A DNA stretch of 64,000 bases, taken from positions 2,224,698 through 2,288,697 of the forward strand of contig NZ_JAMXLE010000001.1 in NCBI RefSeq assembly GCF_024055895.1, read 5' to 3'. The stretch is from Rhizobium sp. L1K21 (GTDB lineage: Bacteria; Pseudomonadota; Alphaproteobacteria; Rhizobiales; Rhizobiaceae). A model generated the notes under the pieces. It saw only the letters and a program-made list of their open reading frames with translations, was not told where the DNA came from and made no database searches. This document shows positions 1-8,218 of this stretch, piece by piece; the first letter of the stretch is position 1, and each line of letters opens with the position of its first letter. The translations under genes and the position numbers were made by a program.

Positions 1-3000
1 GCCGGCGTCCTCAGCGTCACGCGCGCGGCATAGCCTTCATCGGTCGCACTGGAAAGCAGCGTCAATGCGCGCCAGGGCGCAACAAAGGCCGCCGCACAGG
101 CAAAGTCCACCGCATTGCCGGTGCCGAGCTTCGGCAGGTCCATCAGGTGAATAACAGGGTCGAACGCCGCCGAAGCCTGTTGGCTTTCAATGCGCCTTGA
201 GACCGCCTCATAGGTGCTCACGGCATGCGACGGCGTATATTCACCGGCCTCCACCACACGGCTTTCGCCATCCTCAATGCGTGAGACGAGAAACGTACCG
301 TCCAGTTCGGCCATGTTCAGCGTATCGCCCGGTTCCAGCTCCAGCGCTGTCGGCGGCAGACGAAAGCTGATCGAGCGCCGTTGCACCCGGTGGTCGCGCA
401 ACAGTTCCTCGGCTGCTGCCGCTGCCGTCGGTTCGGCCAACGCGCCATTCAGCGCCACCCGCAATATCCGGTCGCTGGCCGCACTCACCTTGCGCGAACG
501 CGCCACCGCACGGTCATAGCCTCCCGCCTCGTCGTAATGGTCCAGAATTGCCTGTCCTGATAAATCGCTCTCCTGCGCCCGCTTTTCCTGCCAAAGCGGC
601 TCGTCTTCGATGTCCGCCACCACATCGATCACTTGAGCTGAAAGCGAACGCTTTGATCTTGAAAAGAAGGTCAACACACCCGCGCGCTCAGCAACGCCAA
701 TCTGGAAAGCCTCCATGATCGGCTGCAGCAGTTCACGCGCCGATGTCACATCGCCCTGCACATAGCCGGTCAGGTCACCACTCACGCCGTTGACGTCGAA
801 ATCTGCGAACCCATGATCCTTGAGGATCGCGGCAATAATTTCCGCCTGCGTACCCGCGCCCAACCGCCCGTTCAGCCAATGGCCCTTGTGCCAGTTCACG
901 CCGTCGGCAAAGAGGCTTGTATTTTCCGGAAAAGCCGGTGATGGCCGGGCGTCCCATGTCCATAGAAAGACATGACCCGGATCGACCATTCCGGCGGGTG
1001 CCGCCGTCGACGTCCACCAGCCAAGATGTGCGTCCAGAAACCGGCGTTGCTGGCTGTCGTTTCGTGCACCGCCCGAAAAATAGGGATAAGCGCTTTCCGA
1101 TGATTTCGCATCGACAAACACGTTCGGCTGGTTGGCACCGCGATCGATCGCCGGGCAGCCGAGTTCCATGAACCAGATCGGTTTCGCGCGGGCCGTCCAT
1201 GCCGTCGGCGCTGACGCTTCCACCCCGCCCACGCGGTTATAGTGCCGGTTGGACCACCAGCCTTCGATATCCTTGTACCGGTAGACCCACGGTTTACCCG
1301 CCAATCCATCGGTAATCGCGCTGCGCAACCGGCTTTCGCGGTCGGCGGCACTGGCATAATACCAGTCAAACCCCTCACCCGACGTGATCGCTGCCTGCAG
1401 TCCTGCCACATCGTCGGCAGCCGTCATGCCGTCGGGATTGGCCGCGCTCAGGTCATCATCCCGCCAATCGGCAAGCGGCATATAATTGTCGATGCCGACC
1501 GCATCGATGTGGCTGCTGGCCCAGAGCGGATCGAGGTTGAACCACACCTCGCCGGACCCGTCCTGAGGCTGATATCCAAAATATTCGCTCCAATCGGCGG
1601 CATAGGTCACCGCGGTTCCGGACCCCAGAACCGCTCTCACATCGCCCGCCAGCCGCACCAGCCCCTCCACGAAAGGAAAGGCATTTGCCGCATCGCGAAT
1701 ACGCGTCAGCCCACGCAGTTCCGATCCGATCAGGAAACCTTCCACACCTCCAGCCACTGCCGCCAGTTTCGCGTAATGCAGCATCATCCTGCGATAGCTC
1801 TTTTCAGCCCCGGAGTAGTTCACCTCCGTCCCGTTGGTGTTGAAGTCGCCGGGTGCCGCACTTCCCAAAAATGCCTCCACCTGTGCGCGGGCGTCAGCGC
1901 TCTTGTCCGTGCTGCCCGCAATCCCTGCTGCCGGATGACAGGTTATGCGCCCGCGCCAGGGATAGGTCGCCTGCTCGCCAGCGCCATATGGATCAGTTTT
2001 TCCGTTTCCCGCCGGCACATCCATCAGAATGAAGGGATGCAAAAACACTTTCAGCCCACGCGCCTTCAGGTCGCGTATTGCGGCGACAACGCTTGCATCG
2101 CTTGGTGTTCCGCCATAGGCGGCAGCGCCATTGCTGCGCGATACAAGATAGGCACCGCCGCGCTCCACGCCACTCACCCGCCAGGGGCTTGATTCATTGC
2201 TGCGTGTAGGCACTTCCACTCCGGGTTGCACGGTACACACCCCTACCCGCAGATCGTCACCAAACCAGCTGACGATGAGCGTCACCCGCTCCAGGTTCGG
2301 GCAGAGCGCCTGCAATTCATCAAGCGAAGCGGTCCAATCGGAATAGGCGTAGGAAACATTGCGGTTGATGATCCGCTGTTCACCGGCGCTCAGTGTCTCT
2401 GTCACCCGCTCGGGATGATAGCCATGTTCGGTCGCACCGGGAATGAGCGTGATCGCACGCACGTTTTTCTCCAGCGCGCCGATCGCCCGCACCACTTCAA
2501 ACTCCAGAACGGGAATGCGGTTGCCATAGGCTTCCAGCGGCAGCCGCTCGAACACCACATAGGCAAGCCCCCTGTAAGCAGGCGTGTTGCCCGCCCCCTG
2601 TTTAGCCTCAATCAACGGGTCGGCCTCCTGGCTCTCCGTGCCGCGATAAAGCCGCATGGTGATGCCGGAAAGATCGATTTCCTGACCGTCCGCCCACACC
2701 CGCCGCACCGCCGCAATCGGTCCCTCGCAGAGGCCGAGGGCAAAATTGGCATAGTAGTAATATTTCTGCGTCTCCACCGTGGTGGTGGAACGCGATCCCC
2801 CTTTGCCGCCACCACCGCCGGTGCTGCGCTCCACCGTCACCTGCTCTTCAAAGCGAGTCGCCCAGAACAGCGTGCCGCCGATCCGCGCCGTGCCATAGAC
2901 CCGCGTCATGGCTATGCCTTCATCCGCACCTGGAATACGCGCGGTCGACAGTTGGCTTCCGGTCACAACCTTTGTCGTGCTCTTGCCGAAAAGCTGCCGG

Positions 3001-3110
3001 TCCATGGCCGAACCGACAAGCGCACCTGCCGCGCGGCCAACGATAGCCCCAACGGGTCCGAAAACGCTGCCAAGCGCAGCACCCGCCGCCTGCAAAACAA
3101 TCGTTGCCAT
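1..3110 (-). CDS. GTA host-specificity / tail-tip protein (gp15, 'megatron'), 3' end outside window
   Basis: The frame opens at an ATG at 3110 and has no stop down to the window start, giving about 1036 residues; the C-terminus lies outside. The N-terminus is a glycine/alanine-rich membrane-like stretch (MATIVLQAAGAALGSVFG) followed by phage tail-protein sequence. A middle section around 1,100-2,100 contains a GTA TIM-barrel region with the motif GIDNYMPLADWR, seen on the minus strand near 1,465-1,500. RcGTA gp15 is about 1,300 residues, so roughly 250 residues are missing here. In RcGTA this protein forms the baseplate centre and contacts the recipient cell. The start codon directly follows the TGA of the peptidase gene, so translation is probably coupled. 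Family assignment is secure; receptor specificity is unknown. Confidence 0.9.
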   Translation of the reverse strand, partial: MATIVLQAAGAALGSVFGPVGAIVGRAAGALVGSAMDRQLFGKSTTKVVTGSQLSTARIPGADEGIAMTRVYGTARIGGTLFWATRFEEQVTVERSTGGGGGKGGSRSTTTVETQKYYYYANFALGLCEGPIAAVRRVWADGQEIDLSGITMRLYRGTESQEADPLIEAKQGAGNTPAYRGLAYVVFERLPLEAYGNRIPVLEFEVVRAIGALEKNVRAITLIPGATEHGYHPERVTETLSAGEQRIINRNVSYAYSDWTASLDELQALCPNLERVTLIVSWFGDDLRVGVCTVQPGVEVPTRSNESSPWRVSGVERGGAYLVSRSNGAAAYGGTPSDASVVAAIRDLKARGLKVFLHPFILMDVPAGNGKTDPYGAGEQATYPWRGRITCHPAAGIAGSTDKSADARAQVEAFLGSAAPGDFNTNGTEVNYSGAEKSYRRMMLHYAKLAAVAGGVEGFLIGSELRGLTRIRDAANAFPFVEGLVRLAGDVRAVLGSGTAVTYAADWSEYFGYQPQDGSGEVWFNLDPLWASSHIDAVGIDNYMPLADWRDDDLSAANPDGMTAADDVAGLQAAITSGEGFDWYYASAADRESRLRSAITDGLAGKPWVYRYKDIEGWWSNRHYNRVGGVEASAPTAWTARAKPIWFMELGCPAIDRGANQPNVFVDAKSSESAYPYFSGGARNDSQQRRFLDAHLGWWTSTAAPAGMVDPGHVFLWTWDARPSPAFPENTSLFADGVNWHKGHWLNGRLGAGTQAEIIAAILKDHGFADFDVNGVSGDLTGYVQGDVTSARELLQPIMEAFQIGVAERAGVLTFFSRSKRSLSAQVIDVVADIEDEPLWQEKRAQESDLSGQAILDHYDEAGGYDRAVARSRKVSAASDRILRVALNGALAEPTAAAAAEELLRDHRVQRRSISFRLPPTALELEPGDTLNMAELDGTFLVSRIEDGESRVVEAGEYTPSHAVSTYEAVSRRIESQQASAAFDPVIHLMDLPKLGTGNAVDFACAAAFVAPWRALTLLSSATDEGYAARVTLRTP

Positions 3111-3572
3111 TCAGGCCCCCTCGGTTTTCATTTCATTGATCTCGGGAAAACGAAACACATGCGCCAGACGCCTTCGCCATGCCGGCACCAGCGGGGAAGA
3201 AACAACGCCTGAATGTTCCCAGGCGTGAATGAAACGCCCGCCCTCCGCCAGAATGCCCGCATGTTTTGCCGGATATCCGTCGCGCCAGCGAAACAGCAGA
3301 AGATCGCCCGGCTGCATGTTTTCCCTCGGCTCCACCGGCAGCAAATGCCGCTTAGCCGCTTCGTGCAGCCTGTCCTTGCCGCTTCTTTCGGCCCAGTCGG
3401 GCGCGTAGTTGCCCGGGCTCTCCGGCTCTTCACCATAGATTTCCCGCCAAAGCCCGCGCACAAGGCCTAAACAATCGCAGCCAACGCCGCGCCGTGATCC
3501 TTGATGCCTGTAGGGCGTGCCGATCCATTCGTGTGCTGCTGCCAGCACCCGTTCGTTTGCCGTCTTTGCCAT
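3111..3572 (-). CDS. GTA NlpC/P60 family peptidase (gp14)
   Basis: 153 residues. This is an NlpC/P60 cysteine peptidase, expected to cut peptidoglycan peptides during delivery of GTA DNA into a recipient. Cys34 lies in GCDCLGLVRG, His104 in KHAGIL and His116 in FIHAWE, which gives a plausible Cys-His-His catalytic set. The length fits the family. It lies between the DUF2163 hub gene, 6 bp away, and the tip protein, whose ATG follows its stop with no gap. That order matches gp13-gp14-gp15 of RcGTA. No signal peptide is seen, as expected for a particle component. Confidence 0.93.
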   Translation of the reverse strand: MAKTANERVLAAAHEWIGTPYRHQGSRRGVGCDCLGLVRGLWREIYGEEPESPGNYAPDWAERSGKDRLHEAAKRHLLPVEPRENMQPGDLLLFRWRDGYPAKHAGILAEGGRFIHAWEHSGVVSSPLVPAWRRRLAHVFRFPEINEMKTEGA

Positions 3573-3578
3573 CTGGGT

Positions 3579-4466
3579 TCACCCAAACAGAGGACTGCCG
3601 TCGTGTGCGCTTGCACCGCTGGCATAGGAATAGGCGAAGTCCGATCCCGGCATATGCGGGAAGCCGCGAAAGTTCGCCGCGTTGGCAAACTTGGCCTTGC
3701 AGGTCGCAAAGCGCTTGTCGCACCCGGCAACGACGGAGAATGTATCACCAGCCTGCGGCGCTTTCGGCAGCGGCAGCCAGAAGCCCAGCGTCACGCTGTC
3801 TGCTCCTTTCGTGTGCGCGCCAATGTCGACCTTGGTTGCGGCCAGCGCCCCGCTTGTAAAAGTCAGCACGCCGAAGCGCAGAAAGCCATCATCAAAGGCT
3901 TCAAGCCCGGAGACTGTCGCCTGTGTCGCGCTTGCAGAAACGATTGCACCAGTGCGCGAAAAGCGTTCCTGGGCAAGATCGATCCCGCATTGCGGACTGC
4001 CCAGTTCCGTGTCGCAGCCGCGCGCATAAACGCGTCCCTGTGGCTGATCCAGCCTTGCTGCAATCCCGCGCAATTCGGCCTGAAAATGGTCTGCCGTTCG
4101 TGTCACCTCGCCGATCTCGCGCACCGCTTCGAGGACATATTGGCTCGGCTCGGCCCAGTTGACGACAAAGACCTCCACCTTGGCCCCGTCGTAGAGCCCC
4201 AGCATCAGGTCCTCTTCGGAAATGGCCTGCGAGGAAAACGCACCGGCGACCTCGCCATTGGCGGCCGCCATTCCGGTTGCCGCCTCCGCGTCGCTTGCCT
4301 GAAAGCCGCTGGCTGCGAAAAAGGTCGTTTCGTCAAATGTCAGGTCGCCATCATGTTCGGTAAAGCCCAACACCGTGCCGTCTCTGCGCGTCACGCGCCA
4401 GGCGCGGCAGGTGGTCGTCACGCCGCCATCCAGATGCGCTTTCAATGCCGCCGGTATCTTTCTCAT
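3579..4466 (-). CDS. GTA hub protein, DUF2163 family (gp13)
   Basis: 295 residues. It belongs to the DUF2163/phage BR0599 family, the tail hub of GTA particles that joins the distal tail protein to the tip. The C-terminal signature FRGFPHMPG is present. Conserved cysteines occur in RGCDTELG, SPQCGID, AGCDKRF and ATCKAK. In this family a cysteine set is associated with an iron-sulfur cluster in the assembled hub; this is from memory of RcGTA structural work and cannot be tested here. The start overlaps the stop of the DUF2460 gene by 4 bp, indicating translational coupling. Confidence 0.92.
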   Translation of the reverse strand: MRKIPAALKAHLDGGVTTTCRAWRVTRRDGTVLGFTEHDGDLTFDETTFFAASGFQASDAEAATGMAAANGEVAGAFSSQAISEEDLMLGLYDGAKVEVFVVNWAEPSQYVLEAVREIGEVTRTADHFQAELRGIAARLDQPQGRVYARGCDTELGSPQCGIDLAQERFSRTGAIVSASATQATVSGLEAFDDGFLRFGVLTFTSGALAATKVDIGAHTKGADSVTLGFWLPLPKAPQAGDTFSVVAGCDKRFATCKAKFANAANFRGFPHMPGSDFAYSYASGASAHDGSPLFG

Positions 4467-5089
4467 GGCAAGATCTCCATCAAGGGAATGGTTGGTATGC
4501 GCCCGGCATTGAAGGCCTGCAGGTCGATATCGATCCGGCTGACGGCAAAGCGCACCGGCACATCAAATTCAAAACCCGCCGTAATCGTGGCTCCCGCCGC
4601 CGGTGCCGCATTCAGTGTCACGATACCGGTCGATGCATCGAGCGCGAAGCCGCTCGTCTCCACGCCGCCGACGGCCATCTTCACCGATCCCTCCACTGGC
4701 TTGGCGATTTCACGCACCTTGCTGCCACCGGCGTCTGCATAGGTCTTGATCAGCTGAAAAGCCGTCTTCACGCCATCGCCGGTGCCGATCACCTGATCGG
4801 CAGCGCTCACCGTCGCCAGTGGCGCACAACTCTTGTTGTCGACCGGATCGCGAAACCGAAACCCGTAAAGCTCGCCCGAGCGCGCCTCGAAAAACGCGAG
4901 CACCTCATAAAGATCGCTCACCGAGCGCACACCCGAACCGGCATCATAAACCCGGCGCGAATTCTTCCACCGCGCATTGCGCGCCTCGCGCCCGTTGGAA
5001 AGATTGACAATATCCGTCCGCCTCTCCGGCCCACCACTGACGCCCAGCGCCAGCCGCAACGGAAAGCGAACCTCGTGAAATGAGGTCAT
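4463..5089 (-). CDS. GTA distal tail protein, DUF2460 family (gp12)
   Basis: 208 residues. The N-terminus (FHEVRFPLRLALG, then GPERRTDIV and ARWKNSRRVYDAG) is the typical start of DUF2460 proteins. In RcGTA this is the distal tail protein between the tail tube and the hub. The length is normal. It overlaps the hub gene by 4 bp and follows the tape-measure gene by about 33 bp, in the canonical GTA order. No unusual residues or composition were noticed. Confidence 0.92.
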   Translation of the reverse strand: MTSFHEVRFPLRLALGVSGGPERRTDIVNLSNGREARNARWKNSRRVYDAGSGVRSVSDLYEVLAFFEARSGELYGFRFRDPVDNKSCAPLATVSAADQVIGTGDGVKTAFQLIKTYADAGGSKVREIAKPVEGSVKMAVGGVETSGFALDASTGIVTLNAAPAAGATITAGFEFDVPVRFAVSRIDIDLQAFNAGRIPTIPLMEILP

Positions 5090-5122
5090 CTTGGATTTCC
5101 TGTTTCGTTAGATGGAGGTGCC

Positions 5123-5701
5123 TTATACACCCCGTTGCCCACGCCCCACGGCGCGGGCCAGCATCGCCGAAATCTGCGCTTCCGACTTCCGGAAACTCGC
5201 CGCGTCCGTTGCCTGCACATTAAAGACGATCTGGCTGCCGCCGCCTGCACTGTTCATCGCAACGCCCAGTTTGCCGTCGGCACCGCGTTTCAGGGGCATC
5301 ACCGCTTCGGTTCCGGCTTCGCCCATCAGGCCTACGTCGCCGCCCATCGGAAAGAAGGTCGGAGACGAAACAACACCGCCCGCGGCAAACGGCTGCACCC
5401 GCCCTGGTACGCCGCCATTGGCAAAGCCCAACAGGCTGGGCAGACTGGAGGCAACCGATGAAACCGAACTCGTCAGCAGATTTTCGAGCGGCTTCAAGCC
5501 GGCGCTCAGCGAAATCTCGCTCACGCGCAGTGCCAGCCCGCGCAACACATCCTCCAGCCCCTTGCCATCGCTTGCCGCCGACTTCAGCGCGCCCGTGAGC
5601 GCTGCCCCGAAAGAGCGCGACCGCGCCTCCAGATCAGAGAGCACATCGTTCAGCTCGCCCGTATCCACATCGATCCCGACCGAGAGATTTCCGTCTGTCA
5701 T
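5123..5701 (-). CDS. GTA tail tape measure protein (gp11)
   Basis: 192 residues with an ATG start. It is a short phage tape-measure-like protein with a central Gly/Ala-rich hydrophobic segment (LGFANGGVPGRVQPFAAGG), the motif VGLMGEAGTEAVMPLKRG, which is common at the end of tape-measure proteins, and a C-terminal helical stretch. The small size fits the short tail of GTAs compared with phages. It precedes the distal tail protein. The gap between it and the tail chaperone gene is occupied by a palindromic repeat element. Confidence 0.88.
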   Translation of the reverse strand: MTDGNLSVGIDVDTGELNDVLSDLEARSRSFGAALTGALKSAASDGKGLEDVLRGLALRVSEISLSAGLKPLENLLTSSVSSVASSLPSLLGFANGGVPGRVQPFAAGGVVSSPTFFPMGGDVGLMGEAGTEAVMPLKRGADGKLGVAMNSAGGGSQIVFNVQATDAASFRKSEAQISAMLARAVGRGQRGV

Positions 5702-5726
5702 GGTTCACTCCGTTGGTTGCCGCAAT

Positions 5727-5901
5727 TTCGTCTCTCCCCTTGTGGGAGAGAAAGCAAAATCTTGGGCTTAGCAAAGCTAAGTCTTAGATTTTGCAAGTGA
5801 GGGGTGCAGCGCCTGAGCGAACATCCCCTCACCAGTGATTTCTAACACTTAGCCCTTGGCTAAGATGTTGAAATCACGTCCTCTCCCACAAGGGGCGAGG
5901 A
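5727..5901. repeat. Palindromic intergenic repeat element, copy A
   Basis: An imperfect foldback of about 175 bp. The left end contains CTCTCCCCTTGTGGGAGAG and the right end CTCTCCCACAAGGGGCGAGG, which pair over the whole element. Inner GTGAGGGG and CCCCTCAC boxes also pair, and each half has its own small stem-loop with AAATCT/GCTAAG sequences. The architecture matches the elements at 13491-13625 and 14907-15041, so I group them as one rhizobial intergenic repeat type. Its right part is read as the last codons and stop of the tail chaperone gene. Confidence 0.75.
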
Positions 5902-6115
5902 CACCATCACCGTCATCCGGATACCGCGCCATCAGTTCCGCCAGCGGCAGCGCCACCTTCGGCATGGCCCCGCCTGTCATGGCGTGAAATTCGCGCGGGC
6001 TCATCGCCCAGAATGTTTTCGGGTCCAGCCGCAGCAGGCAGAGACCGGCATGGATCACATGCGCCCAGGGAAATGGCTCAGGCCCTGCCGTCTTAACACC
6101 TGCTGCGGCTTTCAA
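5849..6115 (-). CDS. GTA phage tail assembly chaperone (rcc01693-type TAC)
   Basis: 88 residues from a TTG at 6115 that overlaps the TGA of the upstream gp10-like gene. The core (FPWAHVIHAGLCLLRL, DPKTFWAMSPREF, TGG) matches the small tail assembly chaperone family found after gp10 in GTAs. These proteins usually end soon after the MARYPD-like segment; here about 17 further residues (VLAPCGRGRDFNILAKG) and the stop are encoded by the palindromic repeat downstream. There is no clear ribosome-binding site for the TTG, so coupled translation from gp10 is likely. An alternative start cannot be excluded. Confidence 0.82.
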   Translation of the reverse strand: MKAAAGVKTAGPEPFPWAHVIHAGLCLLRLDPKTFWAMSPREFHAMTGGAMPKVALPLAELMARYPDDGDGVLAPCGRGRDFNILAKG

Positions 6116-6456
6116 GGGCGGCCGGTGGGTGTCTCCGCTGCACCGCCGAAGGCAGACATCAGGAGCTCGGCCACGATCCTGGCCGCACCTGCAATGCCGC
6201 CCTCGATTTCCATCAAGGCCACGTCTTCATCGGAAAACAGGTTGCCGCCGCCACGCAACCCCGCTCCGATGATGCGGATCATGTCATCGGCTTTCAATTT
6301 GCCGGAGGAAAAGCGGGCTGCCAGATCGTTCAGGTTTTCAGCCGCAAAAGCCGTTTCCAGTTCCGCCAGTCCGCCGAGCGTCAGGCAGAGCACCCGCCGT
6401 TCGCCCCCGATCACGGCCTCCACTTCGCCGCGGCGTTTGTTTGCCCGCCCGCTCAT
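6112..6456 (-). CDS. GTA gp10-like tail protein
   Basis: 114 residues. The N-terminal part (RANKRRGEVEA, CLTLGGLAELETAF) and the C-terminal IRIIGAGLRGGG segment are typical of the GTA gp10 / phage TAC-11-like family (PF11836). The gene's ATG overlaps the tail-tube stop by one base, and its stop overlaps the next TTG start, so gp9-gp10-TAC form a tightly coupled translational unit. In tailed phages, proteins at this position assist tail assembly; the exact role in GTAs is inferred. Confidence 0.9.
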   Translation of the reverse strand: MSGRANKRRGEVEAVIGGERRVLCLTLGGLAELETAFAAENLNDLAARFSSGKLKADDMIRIIGAGLRGGGNLFSDEDVALMEIEGGIAGAARIVAELLMSAFGGAAETPTGRP

Positions 6457-6869
6457 CAGGCCGCACCGAAGGTGAGTTCACCGGCCGATTCCAGCGCCAG
6501 TTCAAACAGCACTTCGCCATTATACTGGCCGGAATATTCCAGCGCCGTGATCTGGAAAGGTCCACTCACCGTCCCGAAATCCGGCACGATCACCTGCCAG
6601 TTGAAAATACTGCCGTTGAAAAATGCCGCCCGCACCAGCTCATCGGAGGATTGATCCTTGAAAATCCCTGAACCCGAAAGTGACGCCCGTTGCACACTGG
6701 CCCCTTCCAGCAGTTCGCGCCAGCGCCCCGCACTTTCGGCATCCGTCACATCCACCTGGGCTGCGTTGAATGCCAGTTTGCGCGATCTGAGCCCGGCCAC
6801 CGTTACAAAGGCCGAACTGTTCTCATCATAGATCTTCAAAAGAAGATCACGCCCCTTCTGCGCCACCAT
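6456..6869 (-). CDS. GTA major tail tube protein (gp9, TP901-1 family)
   Basis: 137 residues. The start MVAQKGRDLLLKI and the segments LRSRKLAFNAAQVDVTD and SGQYNGEVLFELALESAG are characteristic of TP901-1-type major tail proteins, which polymerise into the tail tube. The ATG at 6869 has an upstream GAAAGGA ribosome-binding site. A strong intrinsic terminator on the same strand lies only about 22 bases before this start, so expression requires read-through or a promoter inside the terminator region. Confidence 0.93.
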   Translation of the reverse strand: MVAQKGRDLLLKIYDENSSAFVTVAGLRSRKLAFNAAQVDVTDAESAGRWRELLEGASVQRASLSGSGIFKDQSSDELVRAAFFNGSIFNWQVIVPDFGTVSGPFQITALEYSGQYNGEVLFELALESAGELTFGAA

Positions 6870-6890
6870 GGTTTATCCTTTCGCACCATA

Positions 6891-6917
6891 AAAAAAAGCG
6901 CCCACGATGGGGCGCTT
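6891..6917 (-). terminator. Intrinsic terminator directly upstream of the tail tube gene
   Basis: On the minus strand, 8-bp perfect arms (6896-6903 and 6910-6917, AAGCGCCC/GGGCGCTT) enclose a 6-base loop and are followed by a run of seven T. It sits about 22 bases before the gp9 ATG, inside the GTA cluster. Confidence 0.85.
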
Positions 6918-7067
6918 GAGCTTGGTTGTGATCGAAGGGCTTGCGTTTGACACACCGCGTCAGACGCGGCTTCAGCCTTCTCACACACAATCGTTGTTAT
7001 TTTTTCTTTCCGGCCGCTTTTCCAAGCGTCCGGTCGCTTTCGCAGATTTCAAAAATCCTGATGTGCC

Positions 7068-7253
7068 TTATTGCTGCTTCTCGCCGGGGTCTTTCCCGTC
7101 GGAGCTTTCCGAACGTTCCTCCACGCGGTCAGCTCCCTTGGCGAGGTCGGAGCCTTTTTGCGCTTCCACGCGCTCCTCTTCCGCGCGCGTTTCCTGGCGA
7201 TAACGTTCGGCAGAGTCCTTGCCCTTTTCAGTCGGGGCGTTTTCGGTAGCCAT
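7068..7253 (-). CDS. Small highly charged protein within the GTA cluster
   Basis: 61 residues starting MATENAPTEKGKD, with very high Glu/Lys/Arg content and no hydrophobic core, so it is probably disordered. The ATG at 7253 has a good ribosome-binding site (GAGAGGAGC about 6 bases upstream), which is the main reason to accept it. It lies between the tail terminator gene and the tail tube gene, where RcGTA has no equivalent I recall. I do not recognise a family. It could be a moron-like gene, or an ORF that is translated but not functional. Confidence 0.5.
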   Translation of the reverse strand: MATENAPTEKGKDSAERYRQETRAEEERVEAQKGSDLAKGADRVEERSESSDGKDPGEKQQ

Positions 7254-7353
7254 GGTTCCTGCTCCTCTCAGTTGACCGATTGAACAACGAAGCGGAGAGG
7301 GCTTTGTTCCCTGACCCCTTCGAGCAGGCCCCCTTCAACGCGATCCAGCGCCC

Positions 7354-7758
7354 CTATGCCACCACCGCCCGAAAGGTCATCTCCGCAACATGCAGCCGCG
7401 TTTTCGTCTCGCGCCGAATGCGCGTCTTGCGGTGATAGAGGCTGATCAGCGAAAAACCGTCGGCCAGGACCAGGCCCGCATCATCGAGCACAGCACGCAC
7501 CTGCCCGGCGATGGACTGCACTTCGGCATGGCCCGCACCCGCCGACCAGGCTTCCAGCGTCAGCAGAATTTCCTGCATCCCGTCACCATCGGCACCAATG
7601 TCGCTTGCCGTCATCTCGCGGATCAGCACATAGGGCATATCCGTCTTGGTTAGCTGCCGGTCATGCACGCCGTCCGCGCCGATCATCGCGCTCAGTCCGC
7701 CATCGCTTGCCAGTGCCGCATAGACGGCTTGCTGCAGCGCGCTTTCCGCCGAACTCAT
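7354..7758 (-). CDS. GTA tail terminator, DUF3168 family (gp8)
   Basis: 134 residues. SAESALQQAVYAALASD, DRQLTKTDMPYVLI and SLYHRKTRIRRE match the DUF3168 family, which caps the tail in siphophage-like particles and corresponds to gp8 of RcGTA. The start ATG at 7758 overlaps the stop of the 41-residue gene. The length is normal. The next 100 bp hold only a low-complexity spacer before the charged small protein. Confidence 0.9.
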   Translation of the reverse strand: MSSAESALQQAVYAALASDGGLSAMIGADGVHDRQLTKTDMPYVLIREMTASDIGADGDGMQEILLTLEAWSAGAGHAEVQSIAGQVRAVLDDAGLVLADGFSLISLYHRKTRIRRETKTRLHVAEMTFRAVVA

Positions 7759-7880
7759 CGCGGCTTCTCCTTTTTCTCACTCTGGCGCTCATCTTGCGCC
7801 TTCGCGCCACGCGCCTCCTCCGCCAGCCGCCGCAAGGCCTCTGTCAGATCACTCAAGGTCACATTCACCGAAATGTTCAT
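7755..7880 (-). CDS. 41-residue GTA small protein between head-closure and tail-terminator genes
   Basis: 41 residues, beginning MNISVNVTLSDLTEALRRL and ending in a Lys/Glu-rich tail. The ATG at 7880 overlaps the TGA of the upstream head-closure gene, and its TGA overlaps the ATG of the DUF3168 gene, so it fits exactly into the coupled reading chain. GAGGGGCGG lies just before the ATG. The sequence predicts one amphipathic helix. No function is known to me; a small structural or assembly cofactor is plausible. Confidence 0.7.
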   Translation of the reverse strand: MNISVNVTLSDLTEALRRLAEEARGAKAQDERQSEKKEKPR

Positions 7881-8218
7881 GGCCGCCCCTCTTCGCAGAG
7901 ACACACGAGATAACGCCGCGTTTCGTCGGGGTCGCGCAGCGCGCGGATATCGAAAACCCGCGCCCCTTTGCGCAGCCGCATGCCGGTCTCGATATCGGCG
8001 CGGTGACGTATCCATATACGATGCGTCAGCAGGCCGCGTTCCTGCCCCGCCACCTCATCCGGTGTCATCGACACCGGCTCGATGCGCGCCCATAGCGCCC
8101 CGATACTCACCCAGGTGAGGCTCGCGCCGCCCTGCCCGTCGGACACACCAACGGCCTTTTCCAGCTCCAGCCGCGCCGTCATCTGGCCGGGATCAAAAAA
8201 CAGCACCGGCATGGTCAC
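7877..8218 (-). CDS. GTA head-tail adaptor / head-closure protein (gp7)
   Basis: 113 residues. It belongs to the phage head-tail joining family (PF05521): RLELEKAVGVSDGQGGASLTW, a VWARIEP-like segment, THRIWIRHRADI and VFDIRALRDPDETRRYL. The GTG at 8218 overlaps the TGA of the connector gene. An ATG six bases inside (8212) is an alternative start, spaced about nine bases after GGTGAG. It matches gp7 of RcGTA in order and size. Confidence 0.9.
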   Translation of the reverse strand: MTMPVLFFDPGQMTARLELEKAVGVSDGQGGASLTWVSIGALWARIEPVSMTPDEVAGQERGLLTHRIWIRHRADIETGMRLRKGARVFDIRALRDPDETRRYLVCLCEEGRP

